Under the pieces are notes generated by a model. That model was not told the origin of the DNA. It made no database searches and was given only the letters and a program-made list of their open reading frames with translations. From Phialocephala subalpina (lineage: Eukaryota; Ascomycota; Leotiomycetes; Helotiales; Mollisiaceae): 64,000 bases of DNA. A program made the translations under genes and the position numbers. The stretch is taken from the NCBI GenBank assembly GCA_900073065.1, contig FJOG01000014.1:546803-610802 (forward strand). The letters run 5' to 3'. This document shows, piece after piece, positions 21,227-30,914 of this stretch. The stretch's first letter is position 1, and each line of letters begins with the position of its first letter.

Positions 21227-21754
21227 TCAAACATTTGTCCACCCCTCCTCAATTCTGTGTCCGCCAATGTCACCCTCTACCGACAAACTCAAGCTGTCTC
21301 TCCTTCCAGAACTCTCTCCTCTCTCCTCTTCCACATCAGCACCATTAACCACCCCATTCTTCTTCAAATCCTGCAACTCAACCCCATCTTTATCCCATCC
21401 CACCTTCTTCGTCCACCCCGCGTTCGCGCCTACAAACTGCTCATATCTCCTCGTCGCATAGTCCACTACCACACTATTCGGAACCTCAATCCTTTGGGCC
21501 GCTTCTCTAAGCGCCTGTCTTCTCCATTGTTCGCTTTGATCTTCTGCTGAAATGTTGGCAGATTCGGTGTCGGTTTTGACCTTCTCCTTCCTTGCTTTGC
21601 GACGAGTGGAAACGCAGTATGAAATGCCAATTATTATCGCAAGAAGAGTAATAATCCCGAATGTGCCTACAACCGTTCCGATTATGATTCCTAGACCAGG
21701 ATCATTGTCCATTGTGCCAGTGGCATTGGAAGGTATTGGTTGGATTGCCGGCAT
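21227..21754 (-). CDS. One-pass membrane protein, unknown function
   Basis: The frame is open further upstream to 21928, but the best start is the ATG at 21754 (MPAIQPIPSNATGTMDN), giving 175 residues. A short outer part with one NAT site precedes a single helix (GLGIIIGTVVGTFGIITLLAIIIGISYCV), then a basic stop-transfer (STRRKARKEK) and a long charged tail. The tail contains WRRQALREAAQRIEVP, VVVDYATRRYEQFVGANAGWTKKVGWDKDG and acidic/Ser-rich sequence. The alternative ATG at 21901 would add a basic leader. The gene converges on the CmcJ-like gene. No family recognised. Confidence 0.6.
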   Translation of the reverse strand: MPAIQPIPSNATGTMDNDPGLGIIIGTVVGTFGIITLLAIIIGISYCVSTRRKARKEKVKTDTESANISAEDQSEQWRRQALREAAQRIEVPNSVVVDYATRRYEQFVGANAGWTKKVGWDKDGVELQDLKKNGVVNGADVEEERGESSGRRDSLSLSVEGDIGGHRIEEGWTNV

Positions 21755-22729
21755 CTTGGATTGCTCGATGTTGTGTCTGGTTGAATTTATTGTTTTCTGA
21801 CGAAGAACTGTACCTTGAATTTTATTTGAATGACAAAATCTTGTAGAATGGGTGCTGCCTGTCCCTCTTTGATTTCTAGCTCGGATTCCAATGGGTGCCA
21901 TGCTAAAAGGGGGAAGGTCGCTTAACAAGCGAAGGAATAGGGGCGTGGAACGGGCCGTTCATACCCTCATCACGAGGATCAAAATACATGAACCGTACTC
22001 GACCACCACCGCCCTTGGAGTGTTCTCCTTGTTTTCTTATCTTATCCCAATTGTTTAGGCTTTCCAACAATGTTGGATATCAAAAATTTCTCCTTGGCGC
22101 ATTTTCAAGCGTTGTGAGGGGCTCGCTAAGCTGGGATCCACACCTTGAACCGCTGGACTGGAACGTTGAAACCAACATTTATCTGCGCCTCAAATGTGGT
22201 TGGGAAAATGGGATTAGATATGCATAAACTTTGAGACGGTCAGGTAGTTATGTAAATTGCATTGATCGTGTCGGAATGAATGAATGCAGCCAAGCTCGAG
22301 TCTTACTGGGGGAAGAAGTCATCCTCTTCTCGTGCGAAAGGCGAGATTGAATCCCCAGTACCCTGCCATATGCAGCGGAATCTCTCCAGGATCATAATGC
22401 TAGGACCATCGATGGATTTCGATGTGGCTGTGGGATGGATCATGGCTTGGACATGCAGGAATCTTTGATAGGGTGAAAGGAGAAGTCAAGGTCATAACCG
22501 CATGTCACTGTGCCTCATATGAACCGAACTGCCAGCATTCATCACCTCTAAAGTCTTCCTTTCGTTCACAATTTTATCACAATTGCTCTTTACTTGACCG
22601 CCGACCACGAGAATGTTGTGGCCCGTCCGCCAGTATATCTGGATACCCTCCACTCTCGTGGAATTGGTGACATGTGCATCCAATGCTACGAATGGTACAT
22701 AATATCTGATATTTAATCCAAGGTCTGAT
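21755..22729. other. Intergenic or unresolved 5' exons
   Basis: No supported gene. Signal-peptide exons of the ECM33-like gene to the right may lie near the end of this stretch. Confidence 0.3.
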
Positions 22730-24287
22730 TTGCCATCATACTTAGAGACCGATTTTAGCCTCGGCGTGTTCCCAGCCAACCGCGACCTTCGTCTCCAATC
22801 AGACGCCGACGCGCTTTCATTCTGTACCAGTGTAGCCGGCTCCGTTCTTGTATCTCCACTCGCTGCAGGAAACATCTGCATCGCCGTATTTTTCACCATT
22901 GGCGGTGATCTGATCATCGAGAATGCTTCCGAGCTCATCTCGTTTGGTTCACCAGATCTCCGTGAAATAGAAGGGCGACTGTCCGTCACCAACTGCTCCA
23001 AGCTATCACTTTTGCGGCTCACAGTTTTAAATACTGGGAGCCTGGATCTATCAGATCTACCCAGTTTGAGGACCAACAATTTTACAACGCCTCTGAATAC
23101 AACATCTGTCACGATATCCAACACAGGTCTTTCTGCACTACCAGAGGTCTTCCCAAGCGTTGTGGATTATCGAATAAGCAACAACAACAAGCGGATAAAC
23201 TCCGCCTCGCCATTGATTGGTATTAATGGCACCTTGGATATCGTCTACGATGGCTTCACCCAACAAGAGTTCGACTTTTCAAACCTCAATTGGGCTGGAA
23301 ATATCACAATCTCAACTTGTACCAGGGCAGACCTTTCTTTTTAGCCACAATTATCGACTCGTTTGCCATGTCTAATAGTTCCTCGTTACCTGTTCTCTCC
23401 CTCCTAAACTCTGTTCTGTCGGCACTCTTGCTACTGGCGTTGGCGATCTAACACTGTCTGATAATCTCATCTTGACTGGTATCTATGCTCCTCTTCTCCA
23501 AAGCATAGGAGGAACCTTACGATTGATTGGAAGCGATCACTTTCAAACTTTGAGTCTCCCTTTACTCTCAGCAGTTGGTGGATCGATCATCTTGAATGGA
23601 AGCATTTCAACGTAAGTCCTGTCCAGAATCATGTATGGTGACATAGCTAATCCATGATAACGCAGACTAGACGTTCCTGTTCTCAGCATCGTCCACGGCA
23701 ACGTAAGCATCACGACGGACAACTCTGCCTTCAAATGTCTCTCAGCAGAAATGGACAAGTTGTTTCAAGTGGTAAAAGGTCAAGTTAGCTGTCAAGGCAA
23801 TATCATTAATCAGGTCGGCTCCCCGAACCCGAGTGATCCACTTCGAAGGTCCACAAAATCAGGAGTTCCAAAGAATGCCAAGATAGGACTTGTAGTTGGG
23901 GTTGCGCTCGTTGTTATATGCATTGGAGCCGCAGTCGTGTTTGCTTGGAAGAAGGTATTAAACTTTGGTTGCAGCTTCCTATCTCAGAAGCCAGAGATAC
24001 CCCACCCAAAGATACCGGAACTTCCACGCGGGAATCATCACGAGAAGACAGAGTTATGTGCTGTGACGAAGCCGAATGAACTTGCCACAAGCCTTTGGGG
24101 CCCGGTTCTAGAGTCATATGAACTTCATGGGGGGCAGAGACAGAATGTAAACGATACTTTTGAGGCGCAAAAACCGCAGGGTGTTGCGGAGCTTGAGGAG
24201 AACAAGGATGAAACTGTACACGTGAAGATCGTGGACAGTCCCGAACGGCATGTTGTTCTTTTAAGGGGAAATATTGTCGATGTCTGA
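22730..24287 (+). CDS. ECM33/SPS2-like leucine-rich surface protein with transmembrane anchor (start unresolved)
   Basis: The left exon carries the receptor-L-domain-like beta repeats of fungal ECM33 proteins (LQSDADALSFCTSVAGSVLVS, TIGGDLIIENASEL, LREIEGRLSVTNCSKL) with many NxS/T sites. A middle region near 23390-23610 continues as GDLTLSDNLILTG, SIGGTLRLIGSDHF and SAVGGSIILNGSIST. A clean intron follows (about 23612-23666, GTAAGT...CGCAG), then LDVPVLSIVHGNVSIT, a juxtamembrane part, one helix (IGLVVGVALVVICIGAAVVFAW) and a cytoplasmic tail ending GNIVDV. The join between 23340 and 23395 is uncertain. The frame at 22730 begins with TTG, so the ATG and signal peptide must be upstream. It is probably a cell-surface sensor or wall-organisation protein. 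It differs from typical ECM33 in having a true membrane helix instead of a GPI signal. Confidence 0.65.
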
Positions 24288-24960
24288 CCATAGCTTAGGA
24301 ATGTTTAAGGATCTCAGGCAAGGAAGCTAATAGCAAGGCGGAGGGCTGACTACGGGCATTTACCTAGCCCACAGGATTCTAGCATACATCGGGAAGTAGC
24401 GCCATATTAGTCGACCGCAAAAGAAGAAGAAAAGTGACAGCTGGTGCTCACTCGGTCCACAAGCCTTTAGGTTTATTGTCATGATTCATCCGTTTTCTGT
24501 ATATCCACTTTGTCGAGTCGTCAAGCTTCAGTGTTAGTCCCCATGATTGATTCTGTACACCACCAATCCCGATTTGAAGGAATATCCTGAACCTACTACA
24601 TCATGCCGAAGCAAAAATATTTTAATGCTGTTTTCTCCCATATGAGCATCTTGTTTCGCAGTGATTGGCTTCTCCGCTTCCAATTCCGGAGAGACATTGA
24701 CCTCCGACGTCCAACCCAGCATCAAGACTTATTCCATCTTTACATACAGTGAACCAATTGTCGCCATCACGATGAACATGGCGTGTGATCTGCTGCGCCC
24801 ATTTATGGGTACACTTTGCAAAGATTTCCCTGAGAAAAGATGTAAGATATTACCTTTCCGTTTTCCGGTCATGCTTTCACTTTATTATCTTTCCTGTTAA
24901 GATTCATATACTAAATAATGAAAAGCTCTTACTACAACCGAACAAGCTACATCCACGGGC
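24288..24960. other. Intergenic, no firm gene
   Basis: Short ORFs only. A frame at 24661-24900 (SASNSGETLTSDVQPS...) might be an outer-domain exon of the next membrane protein, but no supporting splice was established. Confidence 0.25.
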
Positions 24961-25611
24961 ATGCATCTCCCAGAGCAGGTCCTGTGTGGTATTATGACCA
25001 TGTTTTTCCTTAGTTTCATATCCTGCGCTTTCGTCCTCATGGCGCGAGCGAAGAGAACTCAAAAAGGAAGAGAAGATTATCAACCTTTGATCGATGACAA
25101 AGATACAAATCCGGATAACGAGCTACGGGAATGTGATTGCGCACTCGGACGGAGGTTGAGAAGGGGACCCAATCAGCAGTGGCAGAATCTTGTGATTGAA
25201 GATGGTCAAATGGATTTTGAGAGACTGGGTGGGAGGGCATTCAAGTTGTGGAAGGATACGTATTACCTCGGTTACTGGTTCAGTCCGAATGAAAATACAG
25301 GACCTTGCAGGTCATCGGTTCACAGGGGTCTGTATCGGGCTCTTGCGCGCGACTTAGGCACATATGAAATGAAGATCTTCAAGTCCATAATCGAATCCCC
25401 TTCAAGAATTTATCTGCGCACAGTTCAGCCTTTACCTATTACTCGCTCACAATATACCACTAAAGTCCTGATCCAGTTCCAAAGAACAACTTTTACCCAC
25501 ATAGGCATACTCTTCGTAAGTAACGTCACCCATCACTCTCAGGCCACCTTAAACAAGACTACTGAACTCAGAAAAGCCACAGATATGCAACCATGGCTCT
25601 CGAACTCTTAG
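24961..25611 (+). CDS. Possible membrane-anchored protein, unknown
   Basis: An ORF from a real ATG with one hydrophobic helix near the N terminus (VLCGIMTMFFLSFISCAFVLMA), then a basic stop-transfer (RAKRTQKGR). A soluble part follows with the YYLGYWFSPNENTGPC region and basic ALGRRLRRG. The last part (after about residue 140) loses coding character and the true 3' end may lie at an intron or earlier. No family recognised. Confidence 0.35.
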   Translation: MHLPEQVLCGIMTMFFLSFISCAFVLMARAKRTQKGREDYQPLIDDKDTNPDNELRECDCALGRRLRRGPNQQWQNLVIEDGQMDFERLGGRAFKLWKDTYYLGYWFSPNENTGPCRSSVHRGLYRALARDLGTYEMKIFKSIIESPSRIYLRTVQPLPITRSQYTTKVLIQFQRTTFTHIGILFVSNVTHHSQATLNKTTELRKATDMQPWLSNS

Positions 25612-25932
25612 TTACTCCTTGTTGTTGGCCTTGGTGTCTGACTCTGTTTTCTTCGCTCTCGAAAATGCAAAAATCCAGAATGCAGGAAGTATCGGGAAGA
25701 AACAAACTCTCGAAATTCTATCAACCACCTGGCGTATGGTAACGGGCAGACAATGATTTACGGGGACAATCATAGGAGTCCAATCAGCATCTACCACGGT
25801 AATCACAACGAAAATCATCATAATAACAATCACAACAATTATCAAAGCGATCATCACAGTAGTCATCATAGCAGCCGTCATGATAGCGGCCATCATAGCA
25901 GTTTTGACTCTGGTAGCCATCACGGTCACTGA
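25593..25932 (+). pseudogene. Possible small gene with histidine-rich end, frame interrupted
   Basis: An ATG at 25593 opens a short hydrophobic reading (MALELLVTPCCWPWCLTLFS). Near 25650 a different frame takes over (RSRKCKNPECRKYREETNS) and runs to a stop at 25932 with a His/Ser/Asn-rich tail (HHSSHHSSRHDSGHHSS). The two frames are off by one base, and no standard intron repairs this. It could be one small membrane or metal-binding protein with a frameshift, or two chance frames. The opposite strand also has a long open, very hydrophobic frame here, made by the same catcat-type simple repeat. Confidence 0.25.
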
Positions 25933-27678
25933 CATTGACACGATGCGGTATCCTAGGATTGCTCAGAAATCTGGCTTTACACTTCTAGAAGCAGCTTGCA
26001 ATAGTTCAGGGGATACAATGTATATATAGAGAATCAAGGAAGAGCTGTAACTGTCCTCCGCCTTGCGAAGGGTGTCTATTTTTCAGTAATACAGGGTAAA
26101 AGCAGGATAGCATTTCAGAGCATCATGAACTTACTCAGCGTCCACACTAGTGAACACGATGATGTCTGACGCTGCTCTCAAAAATCGCAATATCCTTGAA
26201 TTGATTCATGTATCTAAAGTCTCAAACAAAGAGATGACGCTGACTCGAGCCAAAACTGACCCCCGGACGAGAATACAACAATTCTTAACACGAAGTACAG
26301 CACCAGGAAAGAAAAAGCCAGAAGCTGGTCCACGCCCCATTATACTGCACACCAAGGAACTGAAAACAAGCAAAGCATCCGACGCCACTATAATAATGAA
26401 ATCGTTCCTTTTGTTGAAGACTGGTACTCCCAAAGATCCAAGTCCATGATCTTCCACTAGAAGAAATGCACCAATTCCTATATTGGTAAAGCAAGATGCT
26501 GTGTGCATTTCGTAAGACGCTTCACTGATGATGTAGGTTCTTGAACGCCATCATGGGAAGCGCGTGTAGGCGGCAAACTGGTCAGCCATACTGGCAACCC
26601 CTCCTCGTCTTCTCGACCAACCAGCGAAACAACATGCAAGCGAACGGCGGGTTTTATTTCGGCAAGGTTCGTTCTGGCAAAGCGCTGGTACTTGGTCTGC
26701 GGCTGGGGGAGGCGAAAAACGTTCGACGGACTTGATATCAGAGAATATCGCCCTGCGCGGCTTTTAAGGTTCCTCCCCGAAAGGCACCATCTCAACTCGC
26801 CCTCATGTACCTAGTGTCCGAGAGAATCTTCGATACGCATTCCAGAGTAACGACTTTATATGTATGTTCAGTTAGTGTACGCGTCGAGACGCGCTCAGTG
26901 CACGAGCAGATTTATCGAGGCAAGCCTTCTTCCTTCGCCATCTTGGGCTTCGACTATACGTGTCGTAGTTAGAGTGATCAAACCGGGACCATGCAGATTC
27001 TATAATAACATACGGGCTCGAATTAGGAAAGAGGGTTGTGGGCCGTCGTTGTCTTCCCTAATCGCAGCCAGTGAGGCGTCTGCAAGATGAGTAGGGAGTG
27101 ATGCAGCTTGGAAGTGCTTGCAGAGGGGTATTCGAGGCAAGATGCATACCGACATGACTTGCCTGGATATCAATGGCAGCGGACAGTCACTACCTCAGTT
27201 GTGATGTTGGCATTGATCGTGAGGATGGATGTGTGTTGTCTGCCGGCGCACGAAGCCTGGGCTGCTTGGCGCTGGCGAACAAACATCTGCGACGTCGCTC
27301 CTACGCAATATCTATCAAGACCGCACAAGTGTGCCAACAACGCCTTTCTTCTATGAACAGAAGAAGAAATTGATGGGGAAAATATGAAGTGAATCGAGTG
27401 ATCAGATACAATGCGGAGTCAGGCGATAGCTAAGGTTATGCTGCGGTGTGGAAGGTCGCGTCGCTGCAGACAGCGGAATCGCACGATACGGCAAACCGTT
27501 CTACACGTATTCTACGCTTAATGGTATTTTAGCTTGAATTTACTTGCTGCTATGGAAAGGTTGAGCTTCCACCAAGCTCTCTGTATACGTTTACGTCTGC
27601 CAGCTCACTGTTTTACGCATTCCAATTCATTCAAAATACAACCTCAGCCTCCACCATCAAACTCGCAAACCCTCCCTC
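25933..27678. other. Intergenic, no supported gene
   Basis: About 1.7 kb with only short ORFs on both strands, none with recognisable protein character. No RNA gene noticed. Confidence 0.4.
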
Positions 27679-28257
27679 TCAATAAGTCTCTCTTACTCTG
27701 ACGATATTCTCATAAGGATCTCTCATCTCCCACTCCCCATGTCCCTGCGTCCGCAATTTCTCTTCGATGTCCCACCGGCGTTCAGCATTCGAATTGTTTT
27801 CGTCGTCCATGATATGTTCAACAATATGTCGACTATCTATCTCGTGGTATTCGACCGCCTCAATTCGAACAGTTGAGGCAGCGGTACCGGAGGCAATGGT
27901 ATGAGTCGAGTGACGGGTGGAGATTGTCACCCTTTGAGATAATGAAGGTAAAGACGCAGTTGCAATGGTGGCCGGGATTAGTCTAATCTCGACTTCTTCC
28001 TCTCGCACCTCAGGACTCTGGGACGGAAAAGATGTGGATTGAGCAGAAGTGAAGGAAGGTCGCTTAGCATACTCAACCACAGGTTTACCCTTTGTAACGC
28101 GGACGAGCTTTCCCAGCGAGCGGATGAAGCGCTGGCCCTTGGCTTTGACCTTGGCACTCCTGCCTACTCGAAGGTCAGTACCAACGCCCAATCCTGGATA
28201 GAAATGAGGCAACATACCTTTTCCTTGAGTGTCTTTCTTTGAGGCTGTGTCCGCCAT
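27679..28257 (-). CDS. Hypothetical charged protein
   Basis: A single-exon frame from ATG (MADTASKKDTQGKG), 192 residues. The first part is basic (SAKVKAKGQRFIRSLGKLVRVTKGKP), the middle Ser/Thr-rich, and the end acidic and helical (EHIMDDENNSNAERRWDIEEKLRTQ). There is no signal peptide or helix for membrane insertion. A possible intron near the 5' end (GTATGT...GGCAG, 58 nt) does not preserve frame, so I keep the uninterrupted frame. No family recognised; composition and length favour a real, probably lineage-limited gene. Confidence 0.55.
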   Translation of the reverse strand: MADTASKKDTQGKGMLPHFYPGLGVGTDLRVGRSAKVKAKGQRFIRSLGKLVRVTKGKPVVEYAKRPSFTSAQSTSFPSQSPEVREEEVEIRLIPATIATASLPSLSQRVTISTRHSTHTIASGTAASTVRIEAVEYHEIDSRHIVEHIMDDENNSNAERRWDIEEKLRTQGHGEWEMRDPYENIVRVRETY

Positions 28258-28484
28258 GTTCAATTTGTGTTCTCCTCTATGGTCTTCGAAAGTGTGTTGT
28301 CGAATTCTTACGAGTCTCGAGTTGAGCTTTCTTGAAATTCTTTGTGCTTTTTGTGGAAGGTTTCTTGAATCGAACAGAATAGAATCACTGCTACAAAGCT
28401 TTCAATTTCCATTTGACTGTCCCTTCACGCCTTGCTGAACTTGTTTAGTTCCATCACAATTTGAACTGCAACCCAGTGATTTTG

Positions 28485-28577
28485 ATCTCCCAGCCCTGCC
28501 TAGGCTTCCCAAGCTGGGCAGGATATCCCTACCAATGAAAAAGATGATTCTAGAAAGTCCAGGTAGGGCTGGGAGAT
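28485..28577. repeat. Imperfect inverted repeat (hairpin-forming)
   Basis: Left arm ATCTCCCAGCCCTGCCT (28485 on) pairs with the right arm ending at 28577, whose complement reads ATCTCCCAGCCCTACCT. Arms match at 16 of 17 bases and are about 55 bases apart. The spacer has a smaller palindrome around ccaagctgg. This could be a folded-back mobile-element remnant or a structured transcript end. Confidence 0.6.
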
Positions 28578-28708
28578 TGAAAGCGCCGACTGCATCTGTG
28601 CAGTCTGTCACGTGATCAACAACGAGTACGACTGATTCTAGACGCTGTAGACACACAGGACAAGTCAATGCTAGATTGCTTGTAATGGTCTGTTTTCGTG
28701 ATTGAGAT

Positions 28709-28721
28709 GGGGGGGGGGGGG
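28709..28721 (+). repeat. G homopolymer tract (13 G)
   Basis: A run of thirteen G. Its exact length should be treated as uncertain in any sequence assembly. Confidence 0.8.
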
Positions 28722-28937
28722 CGAGAGGGTATCATATTTCTAAACTCATGTTGTTTACTTCCCCGAGCGCATTTGAGCAGGCACGACGGTACTTACGATT
28801 CACTCCTCACACTATATCAAAGGAGCTAAGAATATGGACTGAATTTGGACTTTCAGTGATCTCTAAGATCGACTTCACTGTGAACAAGAGAGCCACGCAC
28901 AACCACAATCAATCCACCAACGTCTTTCAGGAGCCCT

Positions 28938-29350
28938 TCACTGCCTCAGAGGGGTGTGCTGCTTTAGTTGCGCCATTGCATTATCAAGAACATCAACCAT
29001 GTAGTCCAAAGCTTCCATGAGGTCATGAGTCCCACGATCGCGCCGAATTGCCCACAACTCTTTTTTCACCCTATCTATGTGCGAATATGATGTAAAAGAT
29101 GCTCATGGTAGTGTTTTGGTCAGAAGCATGCGAGGTATTTGTGTTTGTTGTCTTGTTAAGTTGGCTAGAGGAGAGAGTTGAATTATGTACCATGGCTTGC
29201 TTTTTATAGGTGGGTGTTGTCTGCCATGGTAGATCTGTGAATCATTGAGGATGGCGACTGAGATGCCGTTGTTGGAGAGACGGATGACAAACTTTTCGAA
29301 TACTTCGATGTCTAGGGCGCTTGAGAGCGGTTGATTCGGAGACGTGAAGC
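28938..29350 (-). CDS. Hypothetical multi-exon gene, incomplete model
   Basis: Two minus-strand segments have strong coding character. The 3' one (about 29085-28938) reads HIDRVKKELWAIRRD and EALDYMVDVLDNAMAQLKQH to a stop, a good amphipathic helical end. The 5' one (about 29350-29190) reads SSALDIEVFEKFVIRLSNNG then AILNDSQIYHGRQHPP. A donor GTACAT after the 5' segment and several candidate acceptors exist, but I found no join that keeps frame, and no ATG is present. An extra small exon, or decay, is likely. No family recognised. Confidence 0.35.
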
Positions 29351-29369
29351 TGTGGTGATTCGTGACCAC

Positions 29370-29795
29370 CAGTCAGGACTTAAGTTTTGTTCTATCTAGG
29401 TGTATAGCCTGGAAGATTATACTCTAACATATTCAATCTTCTACTAGTCTTGGGGACGGAGCAGGCTAGGCTGAGCAGAACTATTCTCTTCGTTTGGGTT
29501 TGTTGTTAAAGCCAACGTGCTTCCTTCACTAGGAGAAAAAGGCCATGAATGTACTGAGCGATGGGGCGAGATTGTGAATGCTGAGACCTACCATGCAACA
29601 AGCCTCATCATCAGATAGTTCTCAGACGTTGTAAATATATTAGGGGTACCTCAAGAAAAAGCCCAAACTCAATGATGGAAAAATCCAAGCTGTGGTATCA
29701 CAGGGTACATTACACTCGTCTATTATACACATCGACTTCCTCTCTGAGAAAATGTGCGCAATTAACAACAAGGTCCCCAAACATTAACGCCGATC
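29370..29795. other. Intergenic, nothing seen
   Basis: No ORF of interest; this is the downstream side of the Ser/Thr-rich membrane protein and upstream side of the incomplete gene. Confidence 0.4.
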
Positions 29796-30914
29796 TCAAA
29801 TCGGAAGAACTGTAGAGCTCGCTCTAGTTCCTGCATTTCGCCCAATATTCCTGTTATTTTCGGAAACTCCAGTCAAGAAACCGACATCTGTCCACACTCC
29901 ACTTGAGCCCCAGCCCGAGTTCAAGCTCGGTGCCTCCAACCTCGAGTCGGGATTGTGTGTATCTAGCTGTTGCCGGTATTGAGGACCTCCACCGTAGAAG
30001 GCCTGCGAGTAGTGGCTCGGGGTATATGGCGGGGTTTCTGGATTGTAAAGGGCGGCAGGATTCAATTTCGGATTGGCATCCAGTGGTTTGGGAACAGTGG
30101 CCCATTGTGTTGGTATTTGTTGGGGCGGGGACTTTGGGAATACGCGGGGAACAGGTGGTGGTGGTCTGTGATATGGATGTGGAGGATTGGCTGTAGTGAC
30201 TGTGGCCGGTGGCACCGAAGGGCGTCGAGTGAAAGACCGCGACCTGGCTGGGACTTTCGGTGGCGGCGGCAGTGGGGCTGACGGTTGAGTAGTTGTTACA
30301 GGGGGGGCTGGTGGCGGGCCTGGCACTACCAGGTTGCTCGCATCCATTGGAAGTAGAGGTCCCGATATTGACAGTTGCGGAGGCGACCTTGGTGGTTCGC
30401 CGTCGCTCTCATGTGTGTCCCGCTCTTTCCATCGTCGGCCCCAAAACAAGCACCACACCAAGACTCCGATAGAAACCAGGAAGGCTACACCTCCTGTTAT
30501 GCAGGCAACCCATAGTAATATTCGGCCAGTGTCGACGCCTGTTGGTGGAGGGAGGGATTCACCCAGAGGGGGTTTGGGGGAATTTGACGTCGAGTTTGGT
30601 GGCCTCGATGCGTAAATGGTTGTAGTTGCAGTGGTCATTGATGGTGTTGCGGCAGTGATTATAACAGCTTGCGAGATCGTGACAAAGGTGGTGGACATTG
30701 AAATTGACGTTAGTTGAGAGAGGTCGCTCGTTGAGGCGATAGTTATGGATGATGTCGTGAATGATGGGCTCTCACTCGATAATATCGAATTTGACAGGCT
30801 GGTTTCCGTCGAAGAATCCGTGGAAGATGTACTTGACGGGAACGATGAGGACGGTAAAGGTGTCTCGGGGGTTGAAGTTGGTGCTCCGTTTTCTTGTCTC
30901 TTGGGGTTGGCCAT
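29796..30914 (-). CDS. Ser/Thr-rich one-pass membrane protein with proline-rich tail (surface-sensor-like)
   Basis: A single exon of 372 residues from ATG (MANPKRQENGAPTST). The first about 125 residues are extremely rich in Ser and Thr, suitable for dense O-mannosylation. One helix follows (ILLWVACITGGVAFLVSIGVLVWCLFW), then a basic stop-transfer (GRRWKERD) and a long cytoplasmic tail packed with proline motifs (PPAPP, PLPPPPKVPARSRSF, HRPPPPVPRVFPKSPP). PxxP runs would suit SH3 or WW partners. The layout is that of fungal wall or mucin-like sensors, but there is no cleavable signal peptide; the helix could act as a reverse signal anchor, or a 5' exon is missing. No exact family recognised. 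Confidence 0.75.
   Translation of the reverse strand: MANPKRQENGAPTSTPETPLPSSSFPSSTSSTDSSTETSLSNSILSSESPSFTTSSITIASTSDLSQLTSISMSTTFVTISQAVIITAATPSMTTATTTIYASRPPNSTSNSPKPPLGESLPPPTGVDTGRILLWVACITGGVAFLVSIGVLVWCLFWGRRWKERDTHESDGEPPRSPPQLSISGPLLPMDASNLVVPGPPPAPPVTTTQPSAPLPPPPKVPARSRSFTRRPSVPPATVTTANPPHPYHRPPPPVPRVFPKSPPQQIPTQWATVPKPLDANPKLNPAALYNPETPPYTPSHYSQAFYGGGPQYRQQLDTHNPDSRLEAPSLNSGWGSSGVWTDVGFLTGVSENNRNIGRNAGTRASSTVLPI

Larger units (their letters stand above)
28258..28937. other. Intergenic with hairpin and G tract
   Basis: Contains the inverted repeat at 28485-28577 and a 13-base G tract at 28709-28721. No gene supported. Confidence 0.5.

Noticed and set aside
22492..23124. 210-codon minus-strand frame
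   Set aside because: Antisense to the ECM33-like ectodomain, which has far better protein character.
25612..25941. Hydrophobic 109-codon minus-strand frame
   Set aside because: It starts with GTG and its hydrophobicity comes from a catcat-type simple repeat read on the opposite strand.
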